DNA from: Xenoacremonium recifei
Taxonomy: Eukaryota; Ascomycota; Sordariomycetes; Hypocreales; Nectriaceae
Direction of reading: 5' to 3'
Length of the DNA: 64,000 bases
Assembly: GCA_012184525.1 (NCBI GenBank)
Contig: WOFQ01000019.1
Span: forward strand, 62,001-126,000
Shown here: positions 53,173 to 64,000 of the stretch, piece after piece
How positions within the stretch are numbered: the first letter of the stretch is position 1
Layout: every line of letters starts with the position of its first letter
The notes under the pieces: model-generated
The model's database searches: none
Seen by the model: the letters and a program-made list of their open reading frames with translations, nothing else
What the model was told of the DNA's origin: nothing
Made by a program: the position numbers and the translations under genes

Positions 53173-54459
53173 GATCAAGAATCGGCAGCATCTCCTTCAG
53201 CTGTCCTGCAAGCCCCTCTCGCCGCTTCTCCAACCGGGCCCTCTACCGCCCTCCCCCCGACTCCATCTCCGCCTTCTTCAGATGTCCTCCCTGCGCCGGC
53301 TCCACAGCCCCTGAGCCCGCCGAGAGCTCCGTCTCCGTCTCCGGCTCCGGCTCCAGCTCCACGCCGGTCGGCCCGTGTCGCAAATCTCCCGAAGAAGCGT
53401 CCAATTTATTTCGCTGGGGAAGATGAGGAGGAAGAGGTGTACGAAGCCTCTCCGGCGGCTCCCTCTGGCCGCGGGGCCTCTCGAAGGGCCAAGAAGCGCA
53501 CCTCAACCGTCGCGCCATCTCTTCCGGTCACGGCCCCACGCCCGGCCGCCGTCCCGACACCGTTGCCCGTGTCCACCTTCCTCGTGCCGTCCTCCGGGCC
53601 CGCCCTGACTTCCTTCGCGTCCCTTGCGCCGGCCCCCACAGGGAGCGTGTTCGACTTGCCATCCTCCGCCAAGAGCCCCTCTCCGGTCCCCATAGTCTCT
53701 ACCGCGCGGAGGTCAACACGCATCGCGACTCACCCCGAGAAGAAGTATGTGGAATTCACATTCGGGGAAGACGATGATGAGGCCGATGTTTTTATTCCGG
53801 ATAAAGATGAGGAGCATCCAGATGAAGACAATCAGCATCTGGATGAAGATGAGGAGCATCTGGATGAAGATGGCAATAGCAAAGTCATTAAACAGCAAGA
53901 CATTTTCAGGGAACCAAATGGCTGGATCCGCGTCGGGCGACAATCCGTGGAACCGCACACGGTTAAGGTCATTTCAGTCCCTCGTTCGGAATGGGATGTC
54001 AGGTTGAGACAGTCATTACGTGATAACCTCGGCTCCGAGGACAATCTTCCAGGGGATCTACCAATGAAGCAAGCACGAAAAGAAAGGGTGTTCAATGCCG
54101 TTTTGTCGAAGAACGAAGACCCAGATTGGTTTACTTGCATATGTGCTTATACCGGAAAGTATATAATATGGTCACCTGGATACCGCTCAGTCAGCATCGA
54201 GGCTATATATAAGTTCATTGACGACGAAGGGCTTCTCGGATACCATGCCATCCCGAACATATGCTTCATATCCCAAATTTTGAACTTGACAAAGAGAACC
54301 GGTACGCCGGTTAGACTTCCCCTCGTCTCAGCTTGGTTGGCAGCAATCGATACAATAGATATCGATTTCCAGTCCCTCAAATCTCGGCTCTCCTGGATTA
54401 TGAATGCCGCAACAAACGAAATGGTCATGGAGATAATCTTCAAGAACTCCGTGCCATGA
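53173..54459 (+). CDS. Uncharacterised proline-rich reading frame with duplicated motif (5' end undefined)
   Basis: The frame is open from 53173, just after a possible splice acceptor (TTGCTTAG), to TGA 54457-54459, about 428 codons. No ATG lies in frame in the first 260 bp, so it is either the second exon of a gene or a fragment. The first 200 residues are Pro/Ser/Ala-rich and contain the same motif twice: RRSARVA...PKKRPIYFAGEDEEEE and RRSTRIA...EKKYVEFTFGEDDDE. An acidic repeat (HPDEDNQHLDEDEEHLDED) follows. The last 200 residues look globular (WIRVGRQSVEPHTVKVISVP, WFTCICAYTGKYIIWSPGYR) but match no family I know. It could be a transposon-related remnant or a lineage-specific gene. Confidence 0.4.
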   Translation, partial: DQESAASPSAVLQAPLAASPTGPSTALPPTPSPPSSDVLPAPAPQPLSPPRAPSPSPAPAPAPRRSARVANLPKKRPIYFAGEDEEEEVYEASPAAPSGRGASRRAKKRTSTVAPSLPVTAPRPAAVPTPLPVSTFLVPSSGPALTSFASLAPAPTGSVFDLPSSAKSPSPVPIVSTARRSTRIATHPEKKYVEFTFGEDDDEADVFIPDKDEEHPDEDNQHLDEDEEHLDEDGNSKVIKQQDIFREPNGWIRVGRQSVEPHTVKVISVPRSEWDVRLRQSLRDNLGSEDNLPGDLPMKQARKERVFNAVLSKNEDPDWFTCICAYTGKYIIWSPGYRSVSIEAIYKFIDDEGLLGYHAIPNICFISQILNLTKRTGTPVRLPLVSAWLAAIDTIDIDFQSLKSRLSWIMNAATNEMVMEIIFKNSVP

Positions 54460-54565
54460 GAATCTCGCTTTGCGGAAATAACGAGATAGGATCGCCAGAA
54501 GAGAAGTGATGTTCTTAAAGCTATGCGTGCGAGCTTAAGATTACAGGGATGAGGGCTAGATGAGG

Positions 54566-54735
54566 AAAGGGGTCTGGATAAGTAATAGGGATCTGGATAA
54601 GTAGTAGGGATCTGGATAAGTAATAGGGGTCTGGATAAGGGATAGGCTCTGGGTAAGGGATAGGCTCTGGGTAAGGGATAGGGATCTGGATAAGGGATAG
54701 GCTCTGGGTAAGGGATAGGGTTCCGGTTAGGTGTA
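54566..54735 (-). repeat. Degenerate minisatellite, ~18-bp GGATCTGGATAAG units
   Basis: At least nine units built from GGGATCTGGATAAGTAATA and GGCTCTGGGTAAGGGATA variants. Read on the minus strand they give the same CCAGATCCCTA type string as the tracts at 44112 and 45951. It ends in a telomere-like CTAGGGTTA at about 54740, which I take as coincidence. Confidence 0.8.
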
Positions 54736-54991
54736 AGGCTAGGGTTATATCATCTGAGCTGACCTCTGAGTCAAGGATGAACCTGTCTCTAGTTTTTCTA
54801 ATAACACCCTCCCCTTCCCAAAGCCGTATTGCTTCTGACGTTGGTATAAATGTGCAGGGTCGATTGAAAAGCGAACAGAGTTTACAAACGACCTCTCCTT
54901 GTCTCGATTCATCCCGCTCGCAATTCATGCCGTTTCTTTTATAAGCCATATAATTAGATGACTCTTGAGTCCGGAAGTTGCCCCAAGACAC
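54736..54991 (-). pseudogene. Possible gene fragment with CX2CX6C segment
   Basis: On the minus strand a frame from 54991 begins MSWGNFRTQES and contains VCKLCSLFNRPCTF, then turns into translated minisatellite (PYPEPIPYP repeats). The Cys pattern resembles half of a zinc cluster, but no complete domain exists. Treated as a remnant at most. Confidence 0.2.
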
Positions 54992-57900
54992 TTAGGTATT
55001 CTCTATTCTATGGGCCAGATTATATTAGTGTCTGTTGCAATATACTTTAGATATCAGTAATACTTATATATCCTGTGCGGTCTGAGCGGGGGAAAATATA
55101 CTAGTGATATTAGTGGCTATTACATCGAATTAGGTGTCTGTATATAGAGCGAGAGGGAGAGCGAGAGCAATTCAAATAACTCGAGGGTTAATCAGCAAGC
55201 TGATTAAAAGAACTGCGCCCAAAATGGCTACAGTCAAACTCTGAGAAGTCTTTCGTTGCGGGGAGGGAAGGGAGAGGAGGAGATGAGCGGAATACTCCCG
55301 GGCTACCAATAACTGACCGAAGTCAAGTTACGGGTAAGGTACCGCGCCCAAAAAGGCTCCGGTCCGTAGCCACAGGAGGGAGAAGGGCAGGGGAAAGGGG
55401 ACAGACAGACCCGACAAACGACGGGCGAGCAGAGGCGGCGGCAGCGGCGAGCGGCCAGCAGCAGAGCAGGAGAGCAGCGAGAGCAGCGAGGGCAGCGAGG
55501 CGGCACCAGACGACAAGGACGGAACAACGAGAGCGGATGGTCAAGGAGAACTGGACAGTCAGACTGGGCTGGTAATTTCTTATTCATCTTCTCGTGGTTT
55601 AGCCCTAATGGACATTCTCCTGCAACGGAGGCAGGTACGGCGACCTTTTTTGTATGGAGACTTGTCTTTGCTTCCCAATCGTGGTGTATGTTCAAGTACT
55701 GGGTACTTTCCCTCTGTCGAGTCCAAATGGCAGGTGCTACCCACCTCAGGTCGCTCTCTGCCTTACCCCAATGAAGCTTAGCCGAGGTACCAGAGTCTTG
55801 AGGACTTGAGAGCGTCAGTCTGAGTCCTGTTGGTAGGTAATCATGTAGAATGGTGTTTAAAGGTAACCGTAATCAATCGTACTCTGTAAGCCACGGTTGC
55901 CCCTGGGACCAATTACACTAGCCTCTCCATTTCGTAGACATTTGTAGTTCGATCCCGAACCCGGGTAAGCCGACAATTTGACCAGAATTGAATCCCATGA
56001 AGGAAAAGGCTGCGAGATTGTTTATATGACAATGCCATCGGTTTATCCGACCTCAATGCACTGAAATCACGAAGTGTTCGTGGGTAAGGTGGCCTACATT
56101 GTGTTGGGTGCGCAGGAACTTTCGACGCGTTGGTAGTCCAACTGAGTTTCGGGCGTTTGGGACTCGATCATTGGCAACAGCCACAATGGAAAATGAAGTA
56201 ATCAAATACCTCTATATTGCGCTCCCGTCTGTGTTTCTTAATCACTGATTCAATTCGAGCAGGGAGCTTCGGCTGTCAGCCACCATAACACCGACCGTGG
56301 ACGGCATTACTATTGTATTGCTATAATCCGCTAGTCGAAACTTTCTTGCCCTTAAAAAATCACGACGAGAAGTGTTTATGTGACCCCCAATCCTGCGCGT
56401 GGCGTCTGAAACTGTCGCTGCTAGTTGCTCTAACTCCTCCCCCACAAGCAGGCCTGCGCCACCAGCAGTAAAGAGTCGCGATGATGAGGAGGACCCGAAT
56501 AAGCCAAGTGGGATGTCTAAGAGAAGCCCGATATGCAGTAATAATATCTGGTGAGTGCTCCCTTCTAAAGCAACACCGGGCATAAGCCCCCGCCTATCTC
56601 AGTAATTAGAGGATCTGAAATGTTCTTCCAGCTCCTTATAGACCTCTTGTCGCGATGTTCTCGCGTGCTCTCGATATAATTCGCTCGTCCCTACTGTCTT
56701 GCCTTTTATGCATTTCATGCGGAAAGATTATATCTCCAGATTTGAGCTAGAGGTACTCTCAAAATACAATCTACCCAGTCTTGGCTAAAAATGGAATACA
56801 CGTCGCCTTTGAATAACTATTAGGTCTCCTTAATAACTATTCAGCGGTTATTACTAATTAAATAAGTTGAGCAATTATCTAGGTTCAGTAGTGGGAGGAA
56901 TGTAGGTATCCCGTTCGGAAGCTGCCTGTTTAACTTAATAATAGGTTCATAAAGTCCTCCACTCTACCGAAGCTATAGGGTCCTTAGGGTGCTGTGGAAG
57001 GGGATGATATAGGGCCGATATTGATTAGTTCGCGATGGGAGGTGGGCGAGGTGCGCATGTACCCAGCACGAAACCCGGCAGAAAGAGATCAGGCTGTCTC
57101 TTCTTCTTTACGCCTTCCTCTCCTATCTCACCATGCCTAACTTACCCAGAAAGACGGATAAGTTAAGTAAATGCTTAATTGGGCCATTCTGTATTCTAAT
57201 ATTGTCTTATACTAACCCTATGATAAGGAAACGAGAGCGATACTCTCAGGACCTCCCATATGCCGGCTGGCCTCCGTAAATTCTTGGGCACAGCTCCCTT
57301 TAATACTGCTGTTCAACACTACTGTCGATACCTTTGCTCCCCGACTCGAGTTGTCAGATTCTCGCGTTACTAATCGGCATAATTATAAGGAATCAGTCAA
57401 AAGAAAGGCTTCCTCGCCTTCGTTATTGATATATCGTTCGAGGTTATAATACCAAGCACGAACTAGCAGCCTTTATTCATCTTCTTAAATATCCCGATGC
57501 CGGTAATAAGGCAGTCCCTAAAGCTACTAGTCCTTTGCCTCTATATGGCATCTTCATCTATCGCTTATATTCTGGCTTCTGATTATCCTTTGATTCTCCC
57601 ATATTCGCCAACTTCGTCCCGACAACAACAAAATGCTTCATGAGCTTCAGATGGCAGTCGATAATGACAACGAACTAGCCTGCAAACCCTCTTTACGGTC
57701 GAATATAAATAAATTATCTTCAGGTCTATGACGACGATATATGCGAGGCTAGAAACTAGAAAAAGGAAACCAAACCAGCGCTTGTTGGGCTGAAGGTGCA
57801 TTCACAGCAATAGAAGCAGTCAGAATTTCTCAGCAGCAATCCTCGGTCCCCATTTGAGATGCACTAATTGAATTAAACCCCAAATGTAGACTAAAGTCAC

Positions 57901-59929
57901 TTTATCGTCAGCCTACTGCTGACAGATCACTGCTATATGAGACAGTCTCGAAACACTCAAGCCACTGCACCAGCTCTGCACTATGACCGATGCAGCAGTA
58001 TATGCATGCTAAGATGCAGAGTCTAGCGAGAGCATGCACCAATATCAGTGACTATGCATGCTTCTGAGCAGCTTCCAGGCACAGCTAAGCCAAGGGTCTT
58101 ACATATCCTACTGCTACTAAACAAAGGATATTACCTTCGCTTATCTGATTTAAAAGGTAGGTCTCTCTAGTCCCTAGGGATGTAAAGCAGCTGTTACCTC
58201 ACTTGTACTTATAAGAGATTAGAACTAATATCCAGCCTCTCGCTGTAGCACCGCTGCGTTGTCTCTGTCCCTTAAATGATTCTCACTGGTTGCGAAACCC
58301 GGTAAACCTTTTGCGCTCGTTTCGGGCCAGTCGCGAATTTATAGATATATAAGCTATCTGGCAAGTAAGCTGGCACTGTGGCCTTCTGTACTGAGTTTTA
58401 CCACGATAGTAAGATAATTGCTTTAGGTGCCATGAATAGCGTACTGTTATCCAATATTGAATCTGGTAAGAAGAATGAGTTACTTTCTACTCCTGCCAGA
58501 ATCAGCGCTAATAAAATAGTACTATAAATATCGTCTTCAGCCCTGACGGCCAGTATATTACTGAAGAGACTGTCTTTAAGCGTGATAATTAGTAACACCC
58601 TATCCCAGTATGAAGCTAGCAGTATAGTTCTCGCCGTTGTTATTATTGAGCTTCGGATACAGAAGATAGTTATTTACTGGGTATTTTTCAAGCTCTGTAA
58701 ACTACTTGCCCAGCTTTTTGTTAAAGTCTGATATGGTTTTGGGAGGTGCTACTGCGCGGTATCTCTCGAATCGGTCATAAGTGCGAAGAGTTATGTTGTG
58801 AAAAAGAGCATTTGTTTATCAATAATATGGGGCATAGTATATAAGGGAAGTAAAGGCAGAGTCAGAGTAAATTGACTTCAAGGGCCCCGAAATACGTAGA
58901 TAGCTTAGTAAATCAAGGGATCTGAAACAGGATACTGAGTTAAGAATAATAATATACCCCAGACGAGGTAAGCCCTATAAGGTCTTGCGGCTTAGTTTAC
59001 GCGCAGCCTTTGTTCGCCAGCTGTTCAGAAGTAACCCGAATTATTATTTAAATCTATCGACAAGCTAGAACATCCTCGGCCAGGAAGAATAATATGTACG
59101 AAGACCTTAAATGGCGAGCCCTTGCACTGGCGGATGAGACTGAAATGTCTCTGAGTTAAAGTTAGAAGAGCGATGGGCCTCGGCAAATAGATGGCTTAAG
59201 CAGGTATACGAGGAGCAATCTGAGTTGTTATTTGAATCCATTGATACACTGGAAAGTCTAACTGAGTTCTAGCTGATTGGAACTTGCTTATTAGCACCAC
59301 CATCTTGCCCATTCAAGATCACGAAGTGGCAGCAGTGTCACGTAGCGAGCTAGAGGTGTTTGGCAGAGTGGACGCCAGTGGGGCATGCCATTTCGCGTGG
59401 CCGACACAGGAGCGGCGGCCACGCGGTGGGCCACCGGCTCATCCACAGAACGGTATGCTGCTGCAACGACAGTGATGGAAGTGAGGGCGAAGGACCTTGC
59501 TTTACAGAAGTTACTAACAATGGAGGGAAAAAAGGAAGGGGAAAAAAACAAGTGAATCAAAAACGTAGACCCTACCGACCCCCTGCCCTCAGGTTCGAAG
59601 GGTGACCTTCGCATCCCACTGATACAGTCCATATACCTCTGCCACTCCACCCTGTTAATGCCTCAGGTACCTCTATAAGTGAGCTGGGGCATTAGAGATA
59701 GTGCCTTAGGGATAAGGAAACAACAACTGCTACCTAGCAACCAACATAATCGGCAATCAAGAAGGAGATATCCCATCGCCTTCATCACTCATCAATTCCC
59801 TTCCAAGTCTGCCACTACTGCCAGACCAGTCTCGCAACACATTCCACACTGAAAACAAGAGAAACGACCTGGTATCCCAACAGATATCAAAGATCGAGAT
59901 TATAGACTCACTTCTTTCCCTAAAGAGGT
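54992..59929. other. 5 kb gene-poor, AT-rich repeat-type region
   Basis: Long stretches rich in TA and short of open frames (for example 56600-59250), interrupted by a purine-rich GC-rich tract at about 55370-55560. Such alternation is usual for transposon remnants mutated by RIP in ascomycetes. Two copies of a GCGCCCAAAA.GGCT string lie at 55215 and 55344. Around 59280-59600 the strand carries GTGAGGGCGAAGGACC, related to 62045. No domain could be recognised in any frame. Confidence 0.5.
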
Positions 59930-60200
59930 AACTAGAATAATAATTTATTATAAAATTATATAATAATAACTAGTTAATTATAAAAAATTTTTTTTAATAA
60001 AATTAAAATTTAAAAAACTTTCTTTTTTTATAATTATAATTAGATTTTTAAATATAAAAAAAATTGTTTTAATTTATATTTTATTTATTAAATTTTATTA
60101 AATTTTTTATTTTTTTATTTAAAAAAATTAATATAAGACTTATTTATTATAATAATTATTTATCTCTTTATTATAATTCTCTAATAAAATAGCTTCTTAT
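59930..60200. repeat. Extreme AT-rich block
   Basis: About 270 bp of almost pure A and T (runs such as AAAAAATTTTTTTT, many TTATAATTA strings) immediately beside the integrase remnant. This fits a heavily RIP-mutated or simple-sequence tract; no coding potential. Confidence 0.8.
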
Positions 60201-60338
60201 ATAATTAGGGTTTCCTGATCTAAGAAATCTATAACTAGACCTTCTCTCGGCCTCAGTCTATACAGAACTTTAAATAAGCTATATCCCTAAAGAGCCAGAA
60301 GTCGCCCATTTATGGCTTTAATAGTCTCAGAAAGCGTA

Positions 60339-61530
60339 TCATCCCAGGATTAGATTCCGGCCGACGTCTTCCCCAGAACTGACTGAAGCATCCGATTGGT
60401 AACCCCCACCATGCCGACCGACTCGTGTGATTTTGCAGGGGCATTGATCACGGTCACCCCCCTTTCCCCCAGGACAGATTTGAAGTCCCCCTGCAATAAA
60501 GGCGCTTCCAGTGTCTGTATGAAAGGCGAGAGGTGACACTCCCAAGGAATCCAACCAACGACACACCCAATCCCCCGCCTCTGCGGCGGTAGTCCCGATG
60601 CAGGGGAAAGCCCAACAGAAACGGGGAAAATGATCCACCAGGACCAGTATATGCTTGCAGCCCTTCCCAGACTCAGGAAACAGGCCCATATGGTCTATCC
60701 CCAAGATTTGAAATAGCTTGGTGACAGACACTAGAAGATTTCCCAGCTTCGGTTTATTAGGAGCAAATTTGGCGCATACATGGCATCCCCGGACATAGGA
60801 TACAATGTTTTCAGCCATGTGCGGCCAAAACACTCGCTGCACAAGGGTCCTTCTCGTGGCCTCTGCCCCAAAGTGTCCTGCAAGGTCATGGCCGTGATAA
60901 ACGGCTCTAGCAACCTCATTGCCCGTCAAACAGCGAACCAGATTGCCTCGATAGACCTTCCACAACAGTCGACCATCCCACTGATATCCTCGTCCCAAAG
61001 TTGACAGCCGGCGAGCAGTGTGGCGATCCCAAGGGTTGGGGCATGGCCTTCTTCCAGGAAGCGGATGATCTCCCCATACCATGTCGACCTTCTCAACTGT
61101 TCAGAGTTGTCCCCCACCAAATTCCATTCCCCCAGAGCAGGGTTCGAGCTTGGGCCTGACATCCAGGCAGTCGGGGTCCTCAGATTACCCTCGCCAAGAC
61201 ATAGGGCCGCATCCCACAGTGTGGCTGCATTGGCCAGTATCGACCCCGACACCAGGGACGCCACCTCAGTCGATTGTTCCACTTCCTTGGGGGTCGAGGC
61301 ATAGAGAAGAATCGGAGTGTTGTAGAGGTGTAAGTTCGTCTTCCCAGAAAGATGAGTGGGCAGACGGGAGATACCGAAACAATGAGACCGTCGCAGCCCC
61401 CTCCCACCACACGGCCAAAGGGGCAAAAATAAGCGAAATAAACCCAAACAGAAGGAGAGGTTGGCTTCCAAAGGAAAGTGAGGTCAGGGTCCCAGCCAGA
61501 GGGTAGCCGCCACAGCCCAGTTCCCAAGGA
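60339..61530 (-). mobile_element. Broken Ty3/gypsy-type retrotransposon pol fragment (integrase region)
   Basis: On the minus strand the frame 61082-60339 shows the integrase zinc-binding module (HDLAGHFG, then GCHVCAKF: H-x4-H and C-x2-C) and the core with GIDHMG and HTDTGSAF, the first two catalytic Asp positions. After about 60490 the frame shifts, and the stretch with the expected third catalytic residue continues in another frame with the Glu position apparently changed. A second frame shift lies near 61010; upstream (to about 61470) the frame ends with WYGEIIRFLEEG, as usual before integrase. Reverse transcriptase and gag are absent and no paired LTRs were found, so it cannot be autonomous. 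Confidence 0.75.
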
Positions 61531-61860
61531 GGTCGAGGGTCGAGTTCAACAGACAGAGCCCAACGCAGGGGAAACGATGGCACGGAAAGGCGCCCAAACA
61601 TGCAAATGATGAAGAACAAAGCCCTCAGACAGGCAGACAGGCAGCGGGTAGACGAGACTCCCCCATATCCTGTCACCGTCGCCAAAAAACGGGGATCACT
61701 TATATAAGATCACGAAATAGTAATATAATCTCTAATGCCCTATAGCATCTCAAGCGACAAGAGAGGTACGCAGCGGCAGCAGCAGCACATCATTCTATAG
61801 ATAGGCCCTATAGCTTAGCTGCAGCACCCGACAGAGGACTTCATCTAAACGGGCTACGGT
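61531..61860. other. Element flank
   Basis: Non-coding sequence between the pol fragment and the duplicated repeats. It includes CTCTAATGCCCTATAG (about 61730), similar to the minus-strand reading of GGGGCATTAGAGATAG at about 59684, possibly remains of terminal repeats. Confidence 0.35.
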
Positions 61861-62005
61861 GCACCAGCCCCCCACGATACATGTATCGTAACCACTGAGC
61901 CAGTCGGAGGATATGTCGGGAGTGTCTGTCATTAATTCAGTCTTTATAACTCTGTTGCTCCTGCGTTCGATGACTCAGGTGCAAGTGAGGTATGACCCTC
62001 AAGGC
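61861..62005 (-). repeat. Duplicated repeat, copy 1, with A-box-like motif
   Basis: About 145 bp similar to copy 2 at 62217. Shared landmarks: CCCCCCACGATACATGTATC, ACCACTG.GCCA, and AACTCTGTTGCTCCTGC. On the minus strand TGGCTCAGTGG matches the Pol III A-box consensus; it is followed by the 16-bp palindrome ACGATACATGTATCGT. No B-box was found. Confidence 0.7.
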
Positions 62006-62216
62006 AAAGGAGTGGGTCCGGAAACCATGCAAGGAGCAATTGCAGTGAGGGCAAAGGACCGTTCTCAGTAGCAAAAGGAGGAGAAGAAACGAAAAGAAAA
62101 GGGAAATTAGTATTAAAAATGTAAAGGAGAATCATAAAAAAAAAATTTGTGGCCACCCACCCGAAGTTTCCCCTTGTTAAGTGTTTGAAAGTACCGCACC
62201 GAAACCGGCGACGGTC

Positions 62217-62370
62217 AACACCGGCCCCCCACGATACATGTATCTTGACCACTGGGCCACACTGGGAATTTGTTAGGATTGGTCCTTATTAATGCAGTCT
62301 ATGTAACTCTGTTGCTCCTGCCTTAGATGCCTCAGGTAGGTAGGTAGGTACGACTGTGCTCTTGCCTTGG
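62217..62370 (-). repeat. Duplicated repeat, copy 2
   Basis: Same order of landmarks as copy 1, roughly 75 per cent identical by eye; the A-box-like string reads TGGCCCAGTGG and the palindrome is broken by one base. A (GGTA)4 microsatellite lies at about 62336-62351. Confidence 0.7.
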
Positions 62371-64000
62371 TGGGTCCTGCCTGACGCAACAGGAGTTGGC
62401 GACCAACATCATCAACAGCAAAGACGAAGGACCCCGTCGGCCAGTACTTCATTCCCGATATGTCAGGGGCTCTCATTAAGCAGTTGAATTGAGTGCCTGA
62501 TGGCATCCGCTGGAGAGAATCACAATATTCAACCAGCGTTCCTTCAGTATCATCGACCAGATCAGCTCGTCTCAGCTCAACCCGGTCACGAACGTCACGA
62601 TGAAGTTCACCGCCGTCGACAAGGGCCCTGCTAGAGGACTGAAAGGATGAGACTATACCACACTCCATACAGCCGAAGAACGAAGTCGCGCCAGCCCGAG
62701 TCGAGGACACAGCAAAGGGGAAGGCTGCGGGCGCCAGGGTGAGGCGCAGTACAGCATGCCAGAAGCGGTACTGAGATGCGGGCGCAGGGCTTCAACTTCT
62801 CTCACCGTGATTTTAAGCAGCGACTCTGCGTGCCTTCTGCTACAGCCCCTGCTGCCGTGGTTCTTCTGCCTTTCCCGGCCCCCCTTCGACACAGTCCAGC
62901 GCTCTTCCTCCTGCTAGACGACAGCCCTCGGCTCCTCGCCCCATATCTCATCACAATACATGGGTATGTCATCCTGCACTCACGACAGCTCGTCGCTAAC
63001 ATTTCCCGGAACGCCAGACTGAGAAACGCGCCGAATCCTGATTCCGACAGCGAAGAGCCTTCTCCTGAGGACACTGATTCACCACCTCCGAAGCTGCAGA
63101 ACCCGAAGACTCAGAAGCGCATCCGAACCTCACCTATCACAGAACCTCACACGCTCAAGTGGCCAAAATGATGTGAGTGGATATCCGAGACGATTGCTTG
63201 ATCACGCGTTCTCAAGCTGATCGTCTTCGCCAGTGTTCATATTTCTTCCAAACCCGCCACTGGCCCTGAATGGGACGCGAACCCTCCAGCCTCAACCATG
63301 GCTACTGTTCGAACTCCATACCATAGACCAACACACCCTAAAGTAAGAGAATCACCCAGTATTCTCATCGACAAGGAAGATTGGTATCAGCTGGGCGCGT
63401 CGCTAGCTTTCCGATGGCACATCTCAATTTCACAAGGAGACTTGGGTATCTAGGATCAAGATGTGCCGCAGCAGCGTTCCAATGGAAACGACACCTTGTC
63501 TCTAGTGTGGAGAGAGCATCGGTGGCCGTTACCGCGAGCTCTCCGATCGCACATCCTGTGCATTTCACACAGAAAAGGGCGACATCTCGAGATTCGGGCC
63601 AGAAGATCCATCAAGGCACATACGCCCAAGTGATGGGATGCACGGCGCCGTTGAAGTAGTGGTGGACCTTCTTATTAATGATTAGGCTGGAATTATCTAC
63701 GAAAGCGATCAAGTTCTGGAAGGTACGCGGGACAGAAGTTACTCAGAGTAAGTGTTGAATGGAATGCGGATATCCCTTTCGGAGGCTGGGCTGGCGCGGT
63801 CTCGGCCGCAAAACGAACGGGTATTGTTATTTAGATTCATTCTCTATCCAGTCTTCTTTCCTCTAATTCGGGGCCAAGGGTGACGGATTCTCAGATCATG
63901 TAAAGGTGATAACCAGCATCAGCATGCCGGCATATTGGTAAAGATAACCCCACGTCTCTCGGCCTACTTGGCCACGGTGACTTTCCCGGTCCCGGAGCTT
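62371..64000. other. Right end without a supportable gene
   Basis: Several open frames of 60-145 codons overlap on both strands, none with a domain or good splice signals. A 30-bp string is imperfectly repeated at about 63401-63433 and 63534-63570 (CGCTAGCTTTCCGATGGCAC and CGCGAGCTCTCCGATCGCAC). Probably decayed repeat DNA. Confidence 0.45.

Noticed and set aside
54720..54750. Telomeric repeat at CTAGGGTTA
   Set aside because: Only one partial unit occurs inside a degenerate minisatellite; there is no (TTAGGG)n run.
55900..55970. tRNA-like B-box (GTTCGATCC)
   Set aside because: The flanks do not form a T-stem and no A-box lies at a suitable distance.
57780..57815. Further copy of the TTCACAGCA motif
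   Set aside because: Only the first ten bases match; the TTTTAGAC part and tail are absent, so this is expected by chance.
61861..61905. Complete tRNA gene on the minus strand
   Set aside because: Only a D-arm/A-box-like string is present; no B-box, T-arm or acceptor stem could be paired.
62776..63659. Genes from the 131- and 92-codon frames at the right end
   Set aside because: No domain, weak start context and overlapping frames on the other strand; composition alone explains them.
1..64000. Starship-type giant mobile element
   Set aside because: No captain-type tyrosine recombinase (DUF3435) frame was recognised and no terminal repeats were found; XAP5 and other conserved genes argue for native sequence.

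Overview
The window is nuclear DNA of a filamentous ascomycete (Pezizomycotina, probably Sordariomycetes). The signs are many short introns (46-86 bp) with GT..CTAAC..AG signals, several Zn2Cys6 regulators, DAL5-type and sugar-porter MFS transporters, secreted fungal families (GH27, spherulin-4), and an AT-rich repeat-laden right end. All gene models were built by hand from reading frame, splice signals and family knowledge; 49 introns were placed.

Layout. 0-6.2 kb: tail of a transcription-factor gene, a complete Zn2Cys6 factor, an FMN-dependent alkanesulfonate-monooxygenase-like enzyme, and a PaiB-like FMN-binding protein. 7.4-12.7 kb: three ordinary genes (small membrane protein, XAP5/FAM50, omega-type glutathione transferase) lie between two arrays of the same short motif in opposite orientation, the most unusual structure here. 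12.9-18.1 kb: a sugar-porter MFS gene diverges from a 12-exon sulfatase gene in which three introns appear to start with GC. 18.1-20.8 kb holds no gene I can support. 20.8 kb: small secreted protein.

22.5-34.4 kb looks like a catabolic cluster: a DUF3830-like protein, a fused HyuA-HyuB hydantoinase/5-oxoprolinase, a divergently transcribed DAL5-type transporter, and a transcription factor with an incomplete zinc cluster. 36.6-43.8 kb: a Gfo/Idh/MocA oxidoreductase, a PhyH dioxygenase, a secreted GH27 alpha-galactosidase with a 60-bp duplication at its start codon, and a secreted spherulin-4-like protein. 44.3-53.0 kb is a second catabolic cluster: M20 amidohydrolase, Zn2Cys6 factor, aminotransferase and DAL5-type transporter, with a shared CGGC-N8-GCCG site in front of the regulator and in the divergent aminotransferase/transporter promoter. 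53-64 kb: a proline-rich uncharacterised reading frame, degenerate minisatellites, a very AT-rich block, a broken Ty3/gypsy-type integrase region and duplicated repeats with a Pol III A-box-like motif; I see no intact gene after 54.5 kb.
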